Positions 1-12,914 of a stretch of 64,000 nucleotides of DNA are shown piece after piece. The translations under genes were made by a program, and so were the position numbers. Under the pieces are notes generated by a model. The model did not search any database, had not been told where the DNA came from, and saw only the letters and a list, made by a program, of their open reading frames with translations. How positions within the stretch are numbered: the stretch's first letter is position 1; every line of letters begins with the position of its first letter. This DNA comes from Perognathus longimembris pacificus (lineage: Eukaryota; Chordata; Mammalia; Rodentia; Heteromyidae), in contig NC_063171.1 in NCBI RefSeq assembly GCF_023159225.1, positions 6,100,386 through 6,164,385 of the forward strand, written 5' to 3'.

Positions 1-3000
1 TGGAGAAAACTGACACATCCTCTCTAGAATATTTGACATTCCCACCTTCTTAAGTTTATGGAGGAAAGTCATACATCCTAGCACCCCATCCAGCACACCA
101 CAAGACGGCTATGGCATGTCTTGCCACAGTGTGGTTCCAAAAGAAACTCATTCAGCAATTCTCTGCCCATGCCTCCCTTCCACCAGTTAGATGTCTGCAG
201 ACATGTTTTTGTCACAATGGAATATACCTCCATTATCCAGAAGATGCAAATTAAACTCTATAGTGCTTAGGACAGATCCTAATGGTAAAGAGACATTCAG
301 CAGAAGACAGTATTAATGAGGGAGGTAGAAGGGTCCTGGCACAGCTTTCAGCTTTTGCACAGAAAGGCCAAATACTCTGAAATCTTTTCTACATAGGGCC
401 AGAGGCAATGCCTTCAAGTTGAGATGGTATTGTAAGCGGAGCTCTCTGAAGAAAAGCCACATCTCTACTGAAGAACATCCAACTTAGTTAAAAGATTCCT
501 TCACCCTGTAAAGAAAAACATATGTACACATCCTATAGCTTTTCTTGCCTTGTAAAGACCATTATCAGAATCCTCTCTGGAATCTGCACCTACTTGCTTT
601 CATTTTTTGACTATAAAAGCTCAAGTAGCCACCGCCAAGGAAGACTATGTCATTCCTAACTTGAATCTGCTGCTAGGCCATGGTCATTCACAGCAAACAT
701 TTTTTATTTCCTTAAAGCAGGGCTACTTGGCATCAATAGTAGGCATCAAATGAGTTCACAAAGATAACACAGCCCCACTCAGTTTGCTGAAGCTTATTCC
801 TCTGGGGCTGAGATTAAATAACGTTTGTCTATTATCCTTGAAGTGCTATTCAACAGTTCACTCAGCTAAAATACACTGCTGTCTTCTGGACACTGCACAT
901 ATTTGTGAGCGCTTAGTGTTGCTTTGTGTTCTTCCAGGAATGTGTACAATGCAGTGACCAAATGTCTTGTCAGCTATGAGGGACCACCTTCCCCTCATGC
1001 TTTCCACCTGGGCTACACCTGAGTGTTAGGGCAAGACTCAGACCCCAGGAATGCAAGTTCTGCAGTGCTGACCCAGTGCCTTTTCTATGTAAACCTGTTC
1101 ATTTTGTCCACAAATCAGCAGGACATCCTGGCTCAAGACCTTAAGAGTGCAAACACTCTGTCTTTTATAGTTAAAGCACTCAGGAAATTAAGGAATATTA
1201 CTTCAATGGCAATTCGCAAGTGAAAACTATTCTATAGCTTTATAGCTAACATGGTTGCAAGACCAACAATGTGACACATTACAGAATATACACTTGGTGT
1301 CCTGAAAATACAAGAGCCAGGCTGCCACCAGCAACTAGAAATCTTCCAATATGAGCTGAGGTCACTGGACTCTTGAGGGAAGGTCAACCAACTGCATGGA
1401 ATAAGAAAGCTGAAAAGATACTTCTGTTTGCTTTCTTAAAACACAAACAGGATAGATTGCCAACAGCCACATCTTGGACTAAAGAGAATTAAGAAGTCTT
1501 TTATGGAAAGACCAGAGGTAGAAACAAACTAGATGAGGCAAAGAAATTAACCAGTTTTACGTGTCAATAGTATTGAACTTACACAAGAATCTGCTTTCAA
1601 GGGAAAATCTACACATTTTACAAACCTTGCAGTTTCTCTAGGAGCTGTCTAGATTTTGAAATACACCCTGAAGCAAAGATGAACAAGAACCAACCCAACT
1701 GTTGGTACCCACAAGAACAGAAAAATCATCTATTGCTCATCTCAAAACTTCCCCTTAAAAACCACTGTACCATGCATTTCTGCCTTTAAAGGCATGTACC
1801 TAGGCAAATAGGAGGGCTATATAAGGGCCTCAACCTCCACTTGTAATTGACAAGGCAATCCTTTTCCTTCATTCGGGTCAAAATAAAAAACGTCACTGGG
1901 TCATATCCTTTCTGTGTCAGGAGTTATTGCTGCTGATTCCACATGACTGCTAGCATATCAATTCTGAACATAGGCTGCAAGCCTCAACTGCAGTGCTATG
2001 ATGGTAGCTACATTGGTCAACATGTGGAGGTTATAACAGCATACTTAGGGCAACTGATCTACTTTTACCTCATGAAATCTTCAAAGTTATGACCAGTAGA
2101 AATACCCAATAGATATAAAATGTCAACGAGCACCAATGAGCAAGGAAGAGCAGAGCAACTCGTATCATGGTGCCCAAGAAAGAGGGCCCCTCCCACCCAC
2201 TCCCAGATACCTATTTTCCACACTGAAAATGTGAAGAATTCAGTTACTCACTTTTTAACCTATAATCTTAACCTATAATCTCCCTGAAAGGATATACTGT
2301 ACACTCACGGGCTCACATGTTATAAGGTGGTGCTACCTTGGGAATTCAGCACAGGGCTGCCTCTCTTCTGCAGCAATGCTTCTCTTACCAAGTTGTGATC
2401 TGAGAAATAATTACACAGGATTTGAGTGGCATGGAGAAAGGAGTAACTGATATGGAAAACATCCAATTATATGATAGTCTTTGAAGACAGATTGAAGGCA
2501 TGAGAGAGTCATCCTAAGAAGTGGCTTTGGTTATTCTAAGATCAAGTGTTTTAATGTCTACTTATCCACATGCCCCAAGAGTTCATATCTAGCTTTCGAA
2601 GAAACAGGTTGGTTCATGAAGGGCTCTATATTTGTTGTTTAGACAAGTATAGTATAGATGCAACACAAATTTTGCTGCAGCTCACAGGGAGCCCATCATT
2701 CTGAAATCTTAGAACCTGCCCCAGGGGATGGTGAATGCAATCTGGTCCCTGTGGACACTCCCTCTATAGGAGATCTCCTAGACTTTTTGGTGGAAAACAT
2801 GAAGTTACTGGATGTGAACAGGAGGATGCAAAGCAATGCAGAATTTACAGCTGAGATGGTGCACTCCCATTGTAATGGGTACCTCACACTGCTCCCAGAA
2901 CACCTCAGGAGCTCAGGCTTCTGCAATCTCAATGTGTTCCTTTTGCTTATGTTCATCCCATGTAAGTTGGCCTGTGCATCCCCTCTTGAGATCTGAAGAT

Positions 3001-6000
3001 AACCCTAAATTCATCTTTTGGGGAGGCATTCTCACCAGGAGAGTGCTTCCACAGAAGATACTTCTCCAGAAGGTCAGGTACCACCACACTTGGTAACAGC
3101 TTCCTCTCAAGTGCAATCCTGGACCACTCAATAGCTACTCAGCTTCAAAAGAGACCTGGGAATCTTCATTCTACCAGCCACATGCCCTTCATTGGCTCTG
3201 GTTTATCCTACATAAGCTTAAGAGCCAGCACACCAACATCACCTCTGGTAAAAGAGGCAAATATAAAGAACCACCCCCATCATGGATGCCCCTCTAACAT
3301 GGGTGTTCCCAGCCATGTTCCTCATGAAGAGATGAGAAATGCTAAGATCATGAGACCCATTCTCTAGGAAGGCACGTCTGCCTTGCTATATGAGCAACTA
3401 GCCATCAACTTGAGGAGGACTTGGAGGAGGTCCCTCCTGGAAGACTCCTGTGAGTAGAATGCCTTGAGGCTCTGGCACCAACACCTCTGCTTACAAGATG
3501 TTTATCTTCCAAGACTACTTGGCCTACAAGAAATAAAGCACCACTTATCATAGAAATTTTCCCACTATGAACACACTAACCAGGTTATTCACATGACAAT
3601 TTGCAGAAAGCTTTTGTCAAATACATTGCAGCACATCAAGAAGTGTCTTGCACTAGCTTATACCATATCCCTGTCTAAGAATTTCTCAGTCTTAAATTCC
3701 ACTGTATCATGAGAGCAGGAAACAGTAAGTTTCTATTCTTCCTTAGCAAAATGTCTTCAGTGAAAGACACAAGAATAGTGGGAGCACAGCAGATTTTAGT
3801 TTTCTTCCAAGGTGCTAGGCTGATAAAGATCTTCTGGTTTGAAGACAAAGGTGACAATTTTCCAGGAACAGCTGCAATGCCATTTTTAGACTCTAAAATG
3901 TACCCACAGTAACAGAAGCAGCAAAAACAGAAAGACATAAGGCAGTTAAGGTGATGAGTTTGTCACATCTACTGCCTTCTAGCATGGGATACATTTTTAA
4001 GTCTACCACAGACAAGGTCATGATGCTCAAAGGCCTTGTACATCTAAGTTCAAGGATTTCATGATTTATTCTTCAATCAGAATCCCACTACTGGAAGTTG
4101 ACAGGATCAGACCTGGATTACCACAGATCACCTTGATGAAGCTAAGTGACTCTCAAGTTGATCTTAGAGTTCTGTCCAACTAGCAGTTCTCCAACTCGCA
4201 GTTCTCAGGACAGTCTGAGGAGGTGGGCTTACAAGTAATGCAGAAGGCAGTCTAGATCATGCTGACATGTGACTGCAAAGTCTGGGTGTTAGGCTGGAGA
4301 CCTCGAGGGTGTTCTAGAGCCAAATCATTGTCCCTAGGGTATCTGGATTGCCCTGCTTTCCATTCTGGGAGCCATCTTTTGTGGTACCCAAAGACACTCT
4401 TTACACGATTCTACCAGAGTGCTCATTCAGAGGTTTATACATCATCCATTGTAAGTGAAAGCAGTCAACTATGACTTCCTGGAGACCTCAGGGATCCAGG
4501 AGGATTTGTTCAGTAGTAAGGGAACGACACAGGAAGAAAGGGCTTACCAGCAGGCCATAGGAACCTCTCCCATTCTGCTCAGACAGTGCCTGTAGCACAA
4601 ACTAACTTCTCAAGGGCCCTTAGTTGAGCATAGTCCATTTTCAAGGATGATGAAAAGAGCATGGCCCTCCCTTCCAGATTTCTCCTACGTCAAGAGTCAC
4701 CTTCCTATCCTGAGAGAATCCTGGGATATAAAGCATTTCATGAAATGTGTGTTGATATGGGGGCATCCCAATGCCCACACCCTATAAATAAACATCCAAA
4801 AGATGATCTTAAACATTCATAAGATGATCATAGTCCTGGGCAAGAAGATGGAGATAAGTTTGTCTTCATTCCAGAGCATACTCAACTTATTCTCCTCCCA
4901 TGAGCCCCTCACATAGCAGAGGACAACTTTGACATTGTCTGGGCAAGAAGAGAAGTTCAGGTTCACCCCACATAGCAGCTCAAACAGGGTATGGCATTCA
5001 CATCCCAGGAGGACCCCATGTCCACAAGGAATACCCACATCCTAGAGGAGTAATTCCAGGAGACTCAGATTGTCCTCCACATTGTGTGGTTGGTGGGTTC
5101 ACAGCTAGAGTACCACCAGAACTCTTCCAGGTTGTGCAGCATACAACTATGGCTGAATTCTAGAGATTATTGATTTAAAAAAAAAAAACAACAACTATCA
5201 AAGAGCCCAATAGAACCCTTAGTCCATTCAAGACCCCTGTGAAGAGTTATCATGAAAAAAAACCATGTGCATGAATTTCCATGTAAAGATGACTTAAAGG
5301 TTGTGTCTAGTGTGATCTATAAGCCAGAAAGATGGAGAAGAGATTTTATAAGAAATGCACAGATGCATAGATAAAAACCTACAACTATCCCCTGATTTCA
5401 ACTAGATTTGTGAAGCTCCGCATGTGAAAAGGAGGTTGCTATTGCAAACATAGAATAGTCAACTCAGTGCCTACAAAGGTAGCAGTCAGGGCCATAGAGG
5501 CTGTGGGTTTTTAACTGGGCTCACTCCTCCTAGGGACTTAAAACACACAACCTTGGGCTCCTTTTCTTCCCTCAGCTAAGGTCATACAAGACTGTACTCT
5601 GGCCTGCATATCAAAGTCTTGTGAGCCACCAGCCACTCACAGCAGAGCATTCCAGCATCCCAGTGTTCCTGTTTCCAGTCTTATTCCATCCATACAACAA
5701 CCATTTCTAGTAGAAATTGACCATCTAAATCTACCTACAGCATGTTTGAAGTGCCAACACCCTTTCTCAGCGCCATGTGAAGCCTCCTTAAGCTCTGCTG
5801 CAGCCACGCCCAGCCTTAATCCAAGTTCTACATGAGCATTCTTTCAGGAAAATGTTCATTTTTCTGCGGAGCTCACTACTTTCTTCCTTCACTACACTGT
5901 TTCCTCATCATTCAAATTTCACCTTTGGATTAATTTCTCTCAGACAACCAAGGGATATAACTCAAGGGCACATAGCAGGCCCATAGCAGCCCCAGAAACC

Positions 6001-6082
6001 CCACCTCCCACACCTGAATTCAAGAAACATGCTTCTACTACAACTGAATATTATCAAAAGTGTGCTTTTACACTAATGTTTT
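1..6082. other. No recognised gene
   Basis: About 6 kb of moderately AT-rich sequence without a gene, RNA or transposon that I recognise. The longest ORF is 112 codons (2658-2996, plus), overlapped by an ORF on the other strand, with no family motif and no exon-like context. AATAAA-type hexamers occur near 3531 and 4786 without other evidence of a transcript end. A short A-run lies at 5175-5186. An old degraded retrotransposon or a long noncoding RNA cannot be excluded by eye. Confidence 0.5.
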
Positions 6083-6096
6083 AATATATTCAATGT

Positions 6097-6292
6097 CCTG
6101 GGAATATGGCCTAGTGGCAAAAGTGCTTGCCTCATATACATGAAGCCCTGGGTTCGATTCCCCAGCACCACATATACAGAAAATGGCCAGAAGTGGCGCT
6201 GTAGCTCAAGTGGTAGAGTGCTGGCCTTGAGCACAAAAGAAGCCAGGGACAGTGCTCAGGCCCTGAGTTCAAGCCCAGGACTGGCAAAAAAA
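6097..6292 (+). mobile_element. ID-like SINE insertion
   Basis: Full-length copy of the window's dominant SINE. The tRNA-like head contains an A-box-like segment (tagtggcaaaagtgc) and a B-box (ggttcgattcc). The body is followed by a short A-rich tail. A perfect 14-base target site duplication, aatatattcaatgt, flanks it at 6083-6096 and 6293-6306, so the boundaries are secure and insertion was by L1-type target-primed reverse transcription. The ORF across it is the SINE itself and is not a gene. Confidence 0.93.
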
Positions 6293-6828
6293 AATATATT
6301 CAATGTGTTAAACCAGATTTACCAAGGGGAATAAACACATAGCACCAAGTTTCACAATCATTCACATTTGCACCTGACCTTTCAGCTTATAACAGACCCA
6401 ACCACATTTTTGTGGCTAACAGTGTCAGCTCTGCTTGAGATTTCAGCATTTCTGGTATCCAAGGTTTGGTTGTTCTCAGACTGCTTTAAAGGGCAATTTG
6501 AGTTAAAAGTCCTCTTCTGGCAACATCCAATGTCTCTGCAACTCATTTAACACCTACATTTCAGGTGGATGCTAGGACTAAGACTGATGGGCAAACTCCA
6601 TGTTGCTTTCACCTAGGCAGTCTCCAAACTTTGGGGGCAAATGGGAGATTCTCCTCATACCATCCCACCTGTGGCTAAAAGAACCATCATCTCCTTTTCT
6701 CTACTCCCCCAGGAGGCCTTTCAACTCCAGAAAATACTTTCTTCAGAAAGGTAACAAGGACTTCAAGTAGATGTTCCTATAATGACAAGGCTCTGATGTT
6801 TGTTTTAAAACACACACATTCCTGAAGG

Positions 6829-7038
6829 TTTTTGTGCCCATGCTGGGGCTTCAATTCTAATCTTGAGCCCTAAACTTTTGTGATCAAGGTTTGTACTCTT
6901 ACCACTTGAGCCTCAGCTCATTTGCTGGCATTTTCTTGGTAGTAAATTGGAGATGAGTCTGTCAGACTTCCCTGCTCAGGCTGTCTTTGAACCTCCATCC
7001 TCAGATCTCAGCAGCTTGAGTAGACAGGATTAAAGGTG
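6829..7038 (-). mobile_element. Old degraded SINE (B4/ID-related)
   Basis: A diverged minus-strand SINE-like stretch. It has a reversed segment resembling the ID body (accacttgagcctcagctc) followed by a second module ending near a sequence like caggattaaaggtgg, typical of the reversed promoter end of a tRNA or 7SL-derived SINE. A related element lies at 26140-26340. The flanks 6307-6828 and 7039-7590 hold nothing I recognise, apart from possible 5'UTR of the TAF2 copy from about 7400. Confidence 0.5.
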
Positions 7039-7598
7039 GGGCCTAGACACACCCTTTCTCTGCAGGCTCCTGCAAGCACACACCCTACTGAAAGGGAAAT
7101 TGTGGGTTCGTCATTAACTGCATGTAAAGGAGAGCAGCACAGCCTGAACTTCATTGGCTTTGTCCAAGCTGCTGGAGGAATGAGGTGAAGAGCAAGCAGG
7201 AACATAACTGGCAGACAGAGGCCCCACAAAGGGACTTGGTGACTAAGGCTCCCTGGGCAGACCTCACAATACAGTCTTGGGCAGCCAGCAATACAGGTGA
7301 AACCTCCCAGTAACAGGGGTGGTGTTGAGGGCTGAGGCCTCAGGGTTCAGCCTCTTGCCAGTGGTGGCTCTAAGTAGCAGAGCAGAGCAATCACTTTGAG
7401 CAGTTGCTGATCATCGCCTCAGTAGAACCCAACCTTGTTGAAGGCAAGAGAGGGGAAACAAGTTGTTGTAGCCAGTTTGAAATGGCGGGATCCAGACCTG
7501 GGCTCAAGGAGAGTCTGGGCAGTGGGGCAGGACTGTTGGGATGGTGGAGGAGTAAGGAGTGTTTGGACTCAAGACTCCCAGCCCCAAGGGGCCTCCTT

Positions 7599-10500
7599 GC
7601 GCCACTGGTGAGTCTAAAACCTTCCAAAATGAACAGGAAGATGGGAGACCAGGGCTTCAAGAGCCCATGGCCTTATAAATTAACCCACCAGGTTCTCTGC
7701 ATCACCATAAACTTGAGAAAAATCTGTTGTGGGAATCTGTGGAACTGACTGTATTGCCTACAGTTGCAAACTTGCATAGAATCAAGTTGAACAGCAAGCA
7801 ATGTAGAATAGCCCAAATAAGGATCAATGATTTAGAGGCTGCTTTTGAAAGATTAGGACGACTCCATCTTGAAACTGCAACCATCTTGTTGTGTTAAGCT
7901 AAGAATAACCCAACATGTACATAAAACCCGGAAAATGGCTTGTTTATGGTGAAACTAACTAGACATTATACAGATTCCAGGAACAAAGCTGTTTGTGCCG
8001 AAACCAACTGGCCATAAAAATCCATTTCCCAGATGGCCCAACCGGTTCGGGAATGTTCCAGATACATTGGCCACCTTGGAATGTCATCAGACCAATTTTA
8101 GAGAACCCCTAGCCCCGAGCCAATAAGATTTGTTCTCGCACCCCAAACCTGCTTGCACCTGGTTCATGCTAATCAGATTCGTCCTCACACCCAACCCTGC
8201 TTGCACCTGGTTTATGTAACTTTGTGATTTTTTTCCCTTTAAATACCCATATGAAACTCTGCTCACGGCCTTCCTCCTAACCTCCGCTGCATTGGAGTGT
8301 AGGACGAGGTCCGGGCTGTAGCTCACCTGAATAAAGCCTTGCTTTTGCATTTCGGAATGTCTGGCTCTCGGTGGTCTTCTTGGTGGTCTCCTTGCGACAT
8401 GGGCATAACACTTTTAGTTATAATGATCCAACCTTGGAAGTTTGTCACAATGAATCTAAACAGCAAGATCTCACTTCCTTTTCTAATGCTTATATTGCTA
8501 CAGTTACTGCTGTTGATCCTGAAGCAGGAAATGGAAAGCTTTGCATTAAGGTTCCATCAGAGCTGTGGAAAGACAATGGCAAGTTAAAGGTCCTGAAGAG
8601 ACACATTACTTTTTTGTTGGATCAACTGAAAGGAGGTCTTCATTTTGTGATACCCAGTGTAGAGGGCACTATGGCAGAGAGAGGAGCTCATGTCTTCTCT
8701 TGTGGGTATCAAAATTCCACAAGATGTTGGTTCTCATTGTGTTGATTCCTACTTGGAATTGTGTACATGGAAATTGGAATTTACAGTAGATGCTGCCATG
8801 GTGGCAGTGTCCAATGGAGATCTGGTAGAGACAGTATATAGCCATGGTATGAGGAAGAAGACCTTCCATTATATGCTTACCATTCCTACAGTAGCCTCAA
8901 GTATCTCCTTGGCCATTGGACCTTTTGAAATACTTGAGGATCCATACATGCATGAGGTTACTCATTTTTGTTTACCTCCACTTCCATTGCTTAAACATAG
9001 AACATCTTACCTTCATCAAGTGAGTTTTATGAAGAAATTCTTTTGTGTTGCTAAACCTACTCCTGTTTTAGACTGTGTTCATTGATGAGGCTTATGTGGG
9101 AGTGGCGACCTATGCTTCCATGAGCATTTTCAGCACAAATCTACTACACAGCGCCAGGATTATAGAGGAGATGCCTCTGACTAGGAGGTGTTTATCTCAG
9201 TCATTGGCCCAGCATTTTTTTTGAATGTTTTCTAGCCAGAATGTCTTGGTCCAATGAGTGGGTGCTGAAAGGAATTTCTGGCTATACTTATGAACTTTGG
9301 ATGAAAAACACTTGGTGTTAATGAATACTGCCATTGGATTAAGGAGGAACTAGATAAAATAGTGGCATATGAGCTGAAAACTGGGAGGGAGGTTTACTAT
9401 ATCCTCTATTTCATGGAGGAAAAAAGGATAATCCAGCATCCCACCTACACTTTTCGATAAAGCACCCACACACTCTTTCCTGAGACTTCTACACTATATT
9501 TCAGTGTGAAGCTCACCTGGTGATGAGACTGATAGAAAATAGGTTAGGCATGGAATTTATGTTGCAGGTTTTCCATAAATGCTAAATTTGGCTAGGACTG
9601 CTTCATCTCAGAAGTTCTATTCACATATGTGGAGTCAGATATTGGTTTCCTGGTCTGGATTTTTTAAATCCATTTCAAATGTCTTTCAAAAATATCCAGC
9701 CCTTAGTAAAGCAAGGGGTAGACCAGGGTGAGGTAGTAAAATTTTATGAAAGTTTTGCATTTAATAGAAAACAAAATGTCTTAGAACTGGTAATAAGCAA
9801 GAGTATACATCCTTGGAACTCAGAAATACGTGGGACCAGTTCAAAGTGACAGTACAGGAATAAGATGGATCTTTCGGTCACATGCTGCAGATTGAAGAGA
9901 ACAGCCTGAAACATGATATCCCCTGCCATTCCATAAGCAGAAGGCACGAGAGAAAAATCCCACTGATGAATGGGGAAGCTAACATAGATCTTTCTGCCAT
10001 AGATGTGGATTCTCCTTTGCTATGGATAAGAATAGACCCAGATATATCAGTGCTGAGGAAGGAAGAGATCAAGCAGTCTGGTTTTATGTGGCAATATCAG
10101 CTCCTCTATGCAAGGGATGTGGTCACAGTAGGAATCCATCTTGGCCTTGGAGAAGTTTCCTACGCCTGCACCCCGCCTTGCACTCACTGATAGCTTAGAA
10201 CTAGAGCAGTGTTTCTACCAAGTGAGACTGTCAGCTTGCTTCTGCCTTGCGAAGATTGCAAATTCATTGGGGAACACGTGGACAGGACCACTGGTGATGA
10301 GATCACTTTTTACCAGGATATTTTGTTGTAAAACTTGCCCAAACATTGTGAAAACAAAACTTTAGGAGCTTTCAGTTATTTGCTACAAAAGACTGCTAGT
10401 TGCAATGGCTTTGTTAATACATTCATAACCTTTGTCCTAAAAATGACTTCACATTCACATTTTAGATTTAATCAAGTAAAACGACAACAAAAAATAATGT

Positions 10501-11200
10501 ATCAGATAACTATTACCATGCAGAAGTGATTGATGCTCTGGCCAACAGTTACACCAGAAGTCAGTGTGAACAATGCATTAACACTGGGGATAACTTAAAA
10601 CCTGATGTGCAACTCATTCTGGAGGAATTCACCAGACTCTCAAATATGGAAAAACTACTTCCAAGTTACAGACATACCATTACTGTCAGTTGCTTGAGAG
10701 CCATAAGGGTGTTTCAGAAGAATGGACATGTGCCCAGTGACCCAGCTCTTTAAATTCAGCTCTTATGCTGGATATGGCTGTTTTGTGGACATCAGGATAG
10801 CAGCTTTTGAAGCAGTTGTTGACTATATTAAACTGCACTATACTAAAGTGTACAGGAGCTATGAAGAACTGCAGTGGCTGCTTAATGTGGTCCAGAATGA
10901 GGCTTATGCAATGAAGCCCTGGAAGATCAACTCTGGAAACTTATGAGTTCCAGTACTTCATGACTGGAGGTTACGGTGTGGTGCTGTGGATGTGTATTTC
11001 ACACTTTTTGGTGTCAGTAGACCTTCCTGTTTACCCTTGCCAGAGTTGGGTCTGTTCTTAATCTAAAGGGGGAAAATGCTGTGCTGAATCCTTTCATAAT
11101 TCCACAGGCCATAACAGGCAACCAAGAAGTGAGAAATAATCCAAGCAGTCATGCACAGCAAATTGGATTTCAGAACCCACTTTCAAGTTCTCCAGAAGGG
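7599..11200 (+). pseudogene. TAF2: TAF2 processed pseudogene, interrupted by a solo LTR
   Basis: Intronless, decayed retrocopy of TAF2, the roughly 1,200-residue TFIID subunit with an M1-aminopeptidase-like fold that helps recognise core promoters. Recognised from translated blocks in order: the N-terminus (MNRKMGDQGFKSPWPYKLTH, from 7629), DPTLEVCHNESKQQDL (from 8428), [20 protein letters not shown] (from 8763), DIPCHSISRR (from 9914), and LPSYRHTITVSCLRAIRV (from 10660). The last clear block, near 11140-11190, corresponds to about residue 1,020 of the parent. The expected start codon reads GCG at 7599-7601. Many frameshifts and stops are present, and the His-rich and Lys-rich C-terminus is missing. 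Bases 7846-8410 are a later LTR. No protein can be made. The human sequence was compared from memory, so residue numbers are approximate. Confidence 0.93.
7846..8410 (+). mobile_element. Solo LTR (gammaretrovirus-like) inside the TAF2 copy
   Basis: A 565-base LTR starting TGAAAG and ending CATAACA, flanked by a 4-base duplication cttt (7842-7845 and 8411-8414). TAF2 coding sequence continues directly across it, which fixes both ends. It has a TATA-like ttaaatacc near 8240 and an aataaag polyadenylation signal near 8331. The U3 region contains two related copies of a segment of about 48 bases (8119-8216), an enhancer-like direct repeat. Its R/U5 end closely resembles that of the retrovirus at 17933-20582, but the U3 differs. 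No internal retroviral sequence remains. Confidence 0.9.
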
Positions 11201-11278
11201 AGGGAGCAGTAGCCAGGACAGCAGATGGAGCCCTAGAACCAGATGTGGTGTCCAAGAATGCTGTGGCAATCATTGTAA

Positions 11279-11301
11279 AGTGTGTGTGTGTGTGTGTGTG
11301 G
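11279..11301. repeat. (TG)n microsatellite
   Basis: A run of about ten TG dinucleotides followed by G residues, between the end of TAF2 similarity and the SNIP1 copy. Confidence 0.9.
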
Positions 11302-11699
11302 GGGTGATCAGGAGCCCCTCAGCTCTGTAGACTCAACAGATGGCCACTTCTTGCCCCATCCAGCCAGGTGCCGAGGCCCATCCCCAACACCCATCCATGG
11401 TGAGGGCCCAGCACGAGGAATTAGCTGCTCCACAGCCAGAAAATCAAATTCTCTGGGAGAAGAAGACAGTCTTCCTAATGTGAGAGAAGTCTTATTCCTC
11501 ATCACTGAATAGTCTAAGTGAAGCAGGAAGGTAAGAATCAGCCCAGGAGAGGAGGGGTCTCCTCAGAGCTTCAACCCTGGAGAGCAGGGCAGTGACTGGG
11601 GCCAGCTCAGGGGCCCTTCCTGCCAGAGGAGCTCTGAGGAGAGGCCCAGGCATGCACAGGGCTGGGACTGAGATGGCCAGCATCTGCAGGCTTCAGCAG

Positions 11700-12425
11700 A
11701 AGAGCAGGCATTAGACCAAGCCAGAAGCCAGCAGGACCACCAGAAGGAGGTGGTCAGTGGCAGTGCTACAGAGGCCCAGGATATGGCCCCTTGACCATGG
11801 CACAATACAAAGAAGTGCCTAAGAGAAACCAAGTTTCTTTTTTTTTTGGCCAGTCCTGGGGCTTGGACTCAGGGCCTGAGCACTGTCCCTGGCTTCTTTT
11901 TGCTCAAGGCTAGCACTCTGCCACTTGAGTCACAGTGCCACTTCTGTCCATTTTCTGTATATGTGGTGCTGGGGAATCGAACCCAGGGCCTCATGTATAT
12001 GAGGCAGGCACTCTTGCCACTAGGCCATATCCCCAGCCCCAGAAACCAAGTTTCTTTCTGTGGCACTTCTTGAAGATACTGAAGCTTTCCATGGCATAGT
12101 CATTAAATACAGCAAGCCCCAAAAGCACGGATCCCCCCAGAAAAAAAATGCTGCTATCTCGATCCTTTTAAAAAGGAGGTACATCCAGTCCTATATGTCC
12201 ATTGATAGAGTGCCAATCTTTTCAGCCAACACCAGGACATAGCCAACATTCCCACCGATCACCCCTCACACACAAAGCAGCATGTAGTCTTCCAGTATGA
12301 GCTTGCAGAGTACACCAGCTCTGATGGAACAGTTGGCCTGACTATGAAGCCCAACATCATTGACCTTGGCTCAGGAAATGAAACCTCCTTAACAAAAGTG
12401 CATTGAGCCACAGAGATACTCAGCA
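11700..12425 (+). pseudogene. SNIP1: SNIP1 processed pseudogene, copy 1, split by a SINE
   Basis: Decayed intronless retrocopy of SNIP1, a nuclear FHA-domain protein linked to SMAD/p300 signalling, microRNA biogenesis and the spliceosome. Recognisable in pieces: a block before the FHA domain (LLEDTEAFHGIVIKYSKP, from 12062), then FHA-domain segments in shifting frames up to a block equivalent to IEPQRYYELK near 12400-12425. Stops and frameshifts are frequent. A SINE at 11841-12040 interrupts it. The 5' limit is uncertain; sequence back to about 11300 may also belong. A second copy of the same region lies on the opposite strand at 26480-27175. Assigned by translation against remembered human SNIP1. 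Confidence 0.82.
11841..12040 (-). mobile_element. ID-like SINE in the SNIP1 copy
   Basis: Minus-strand SINE (T-run at its left end, reversed B-box near 11975). A 17-base target duplication agaaaccaagtttcttt is perfect at 11824-11840 and 12041-12057. The duplicated bases are SNIP1-derived, so the SINE arrived after the retrocopy. Confidence 0.95.
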
Positions 12426-12679
12426 CTCAAGAGAAGGAATCCCCTTTCAAACCACTATTTTGAAAACAAAACTGAGAGCAAGACTTATGTTTTCCCTGTA
12501 CAGAATTGGGCACAAGCAGCCTCAACCAGGCTCCTCACCCAGAACTAGGCTCCATCCTAAGGTGCATGGAGACAGCAGCACCCCATAGAATCTATACCAT
12601 CCTCTGGCCACACGGTACTGCATCAGTCCGTCCAGTGTCCAAGGTCAGAGAAAATGCCAAGTTAGCTGAAAATGAAGCA
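12426..12679. other. Unassigned, possibly retrocopy 3' sequence
   Basis: Follows the SNIP1 similarity directly and resumes beyond the next SINE (12915-13640). Some reading frames look like decayed coding or untranslated exon sequence, but I could not assign them to a gene. It could be SNIP1 3'UTR or another retrocopy. Confidence 0.4.
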
Positions 12680-12693
12680 AAAGGCTCCTGTGG

Positions 12694-12900
12694 GACTGGG
12701 AATATGGCCTATTGGTAAGAGTGCTTGCCTCGTATACATGAAGCCCTGGGTTCGAGTCCCAAGCACCACATATATAGAAAATGGCCAGAAGTGGCACTGT
12801 GGCTCAAGTGGGAGAGTGCTTTCCTTGAGCAAAAAGAAGCCAGGGACAGTGCTCAGGCCCTGAGTCCAAGGCCCACAACTGCCCCCCTAAAAAACAAACA
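12694..12900 (+). mobile_element. ID-like SINE insertion
   Basis: Plus-strand SINE with B-box ggttcgagtcc and an A-rich tail interrupted by C. A perfect 14-base duplication aaaggctcctgtgg flanks it at 12680-12693 and 12901-12914. Confidence 0.94.
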
Positions 12901-12914
12901 AAAGGCTCCTGTGG

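Noticed and set aside
2658..2996. 112-codon ORF near the left end
   Set aside because: No family motif, overlapped by an opposite ORF of similar length, and no supporting context.
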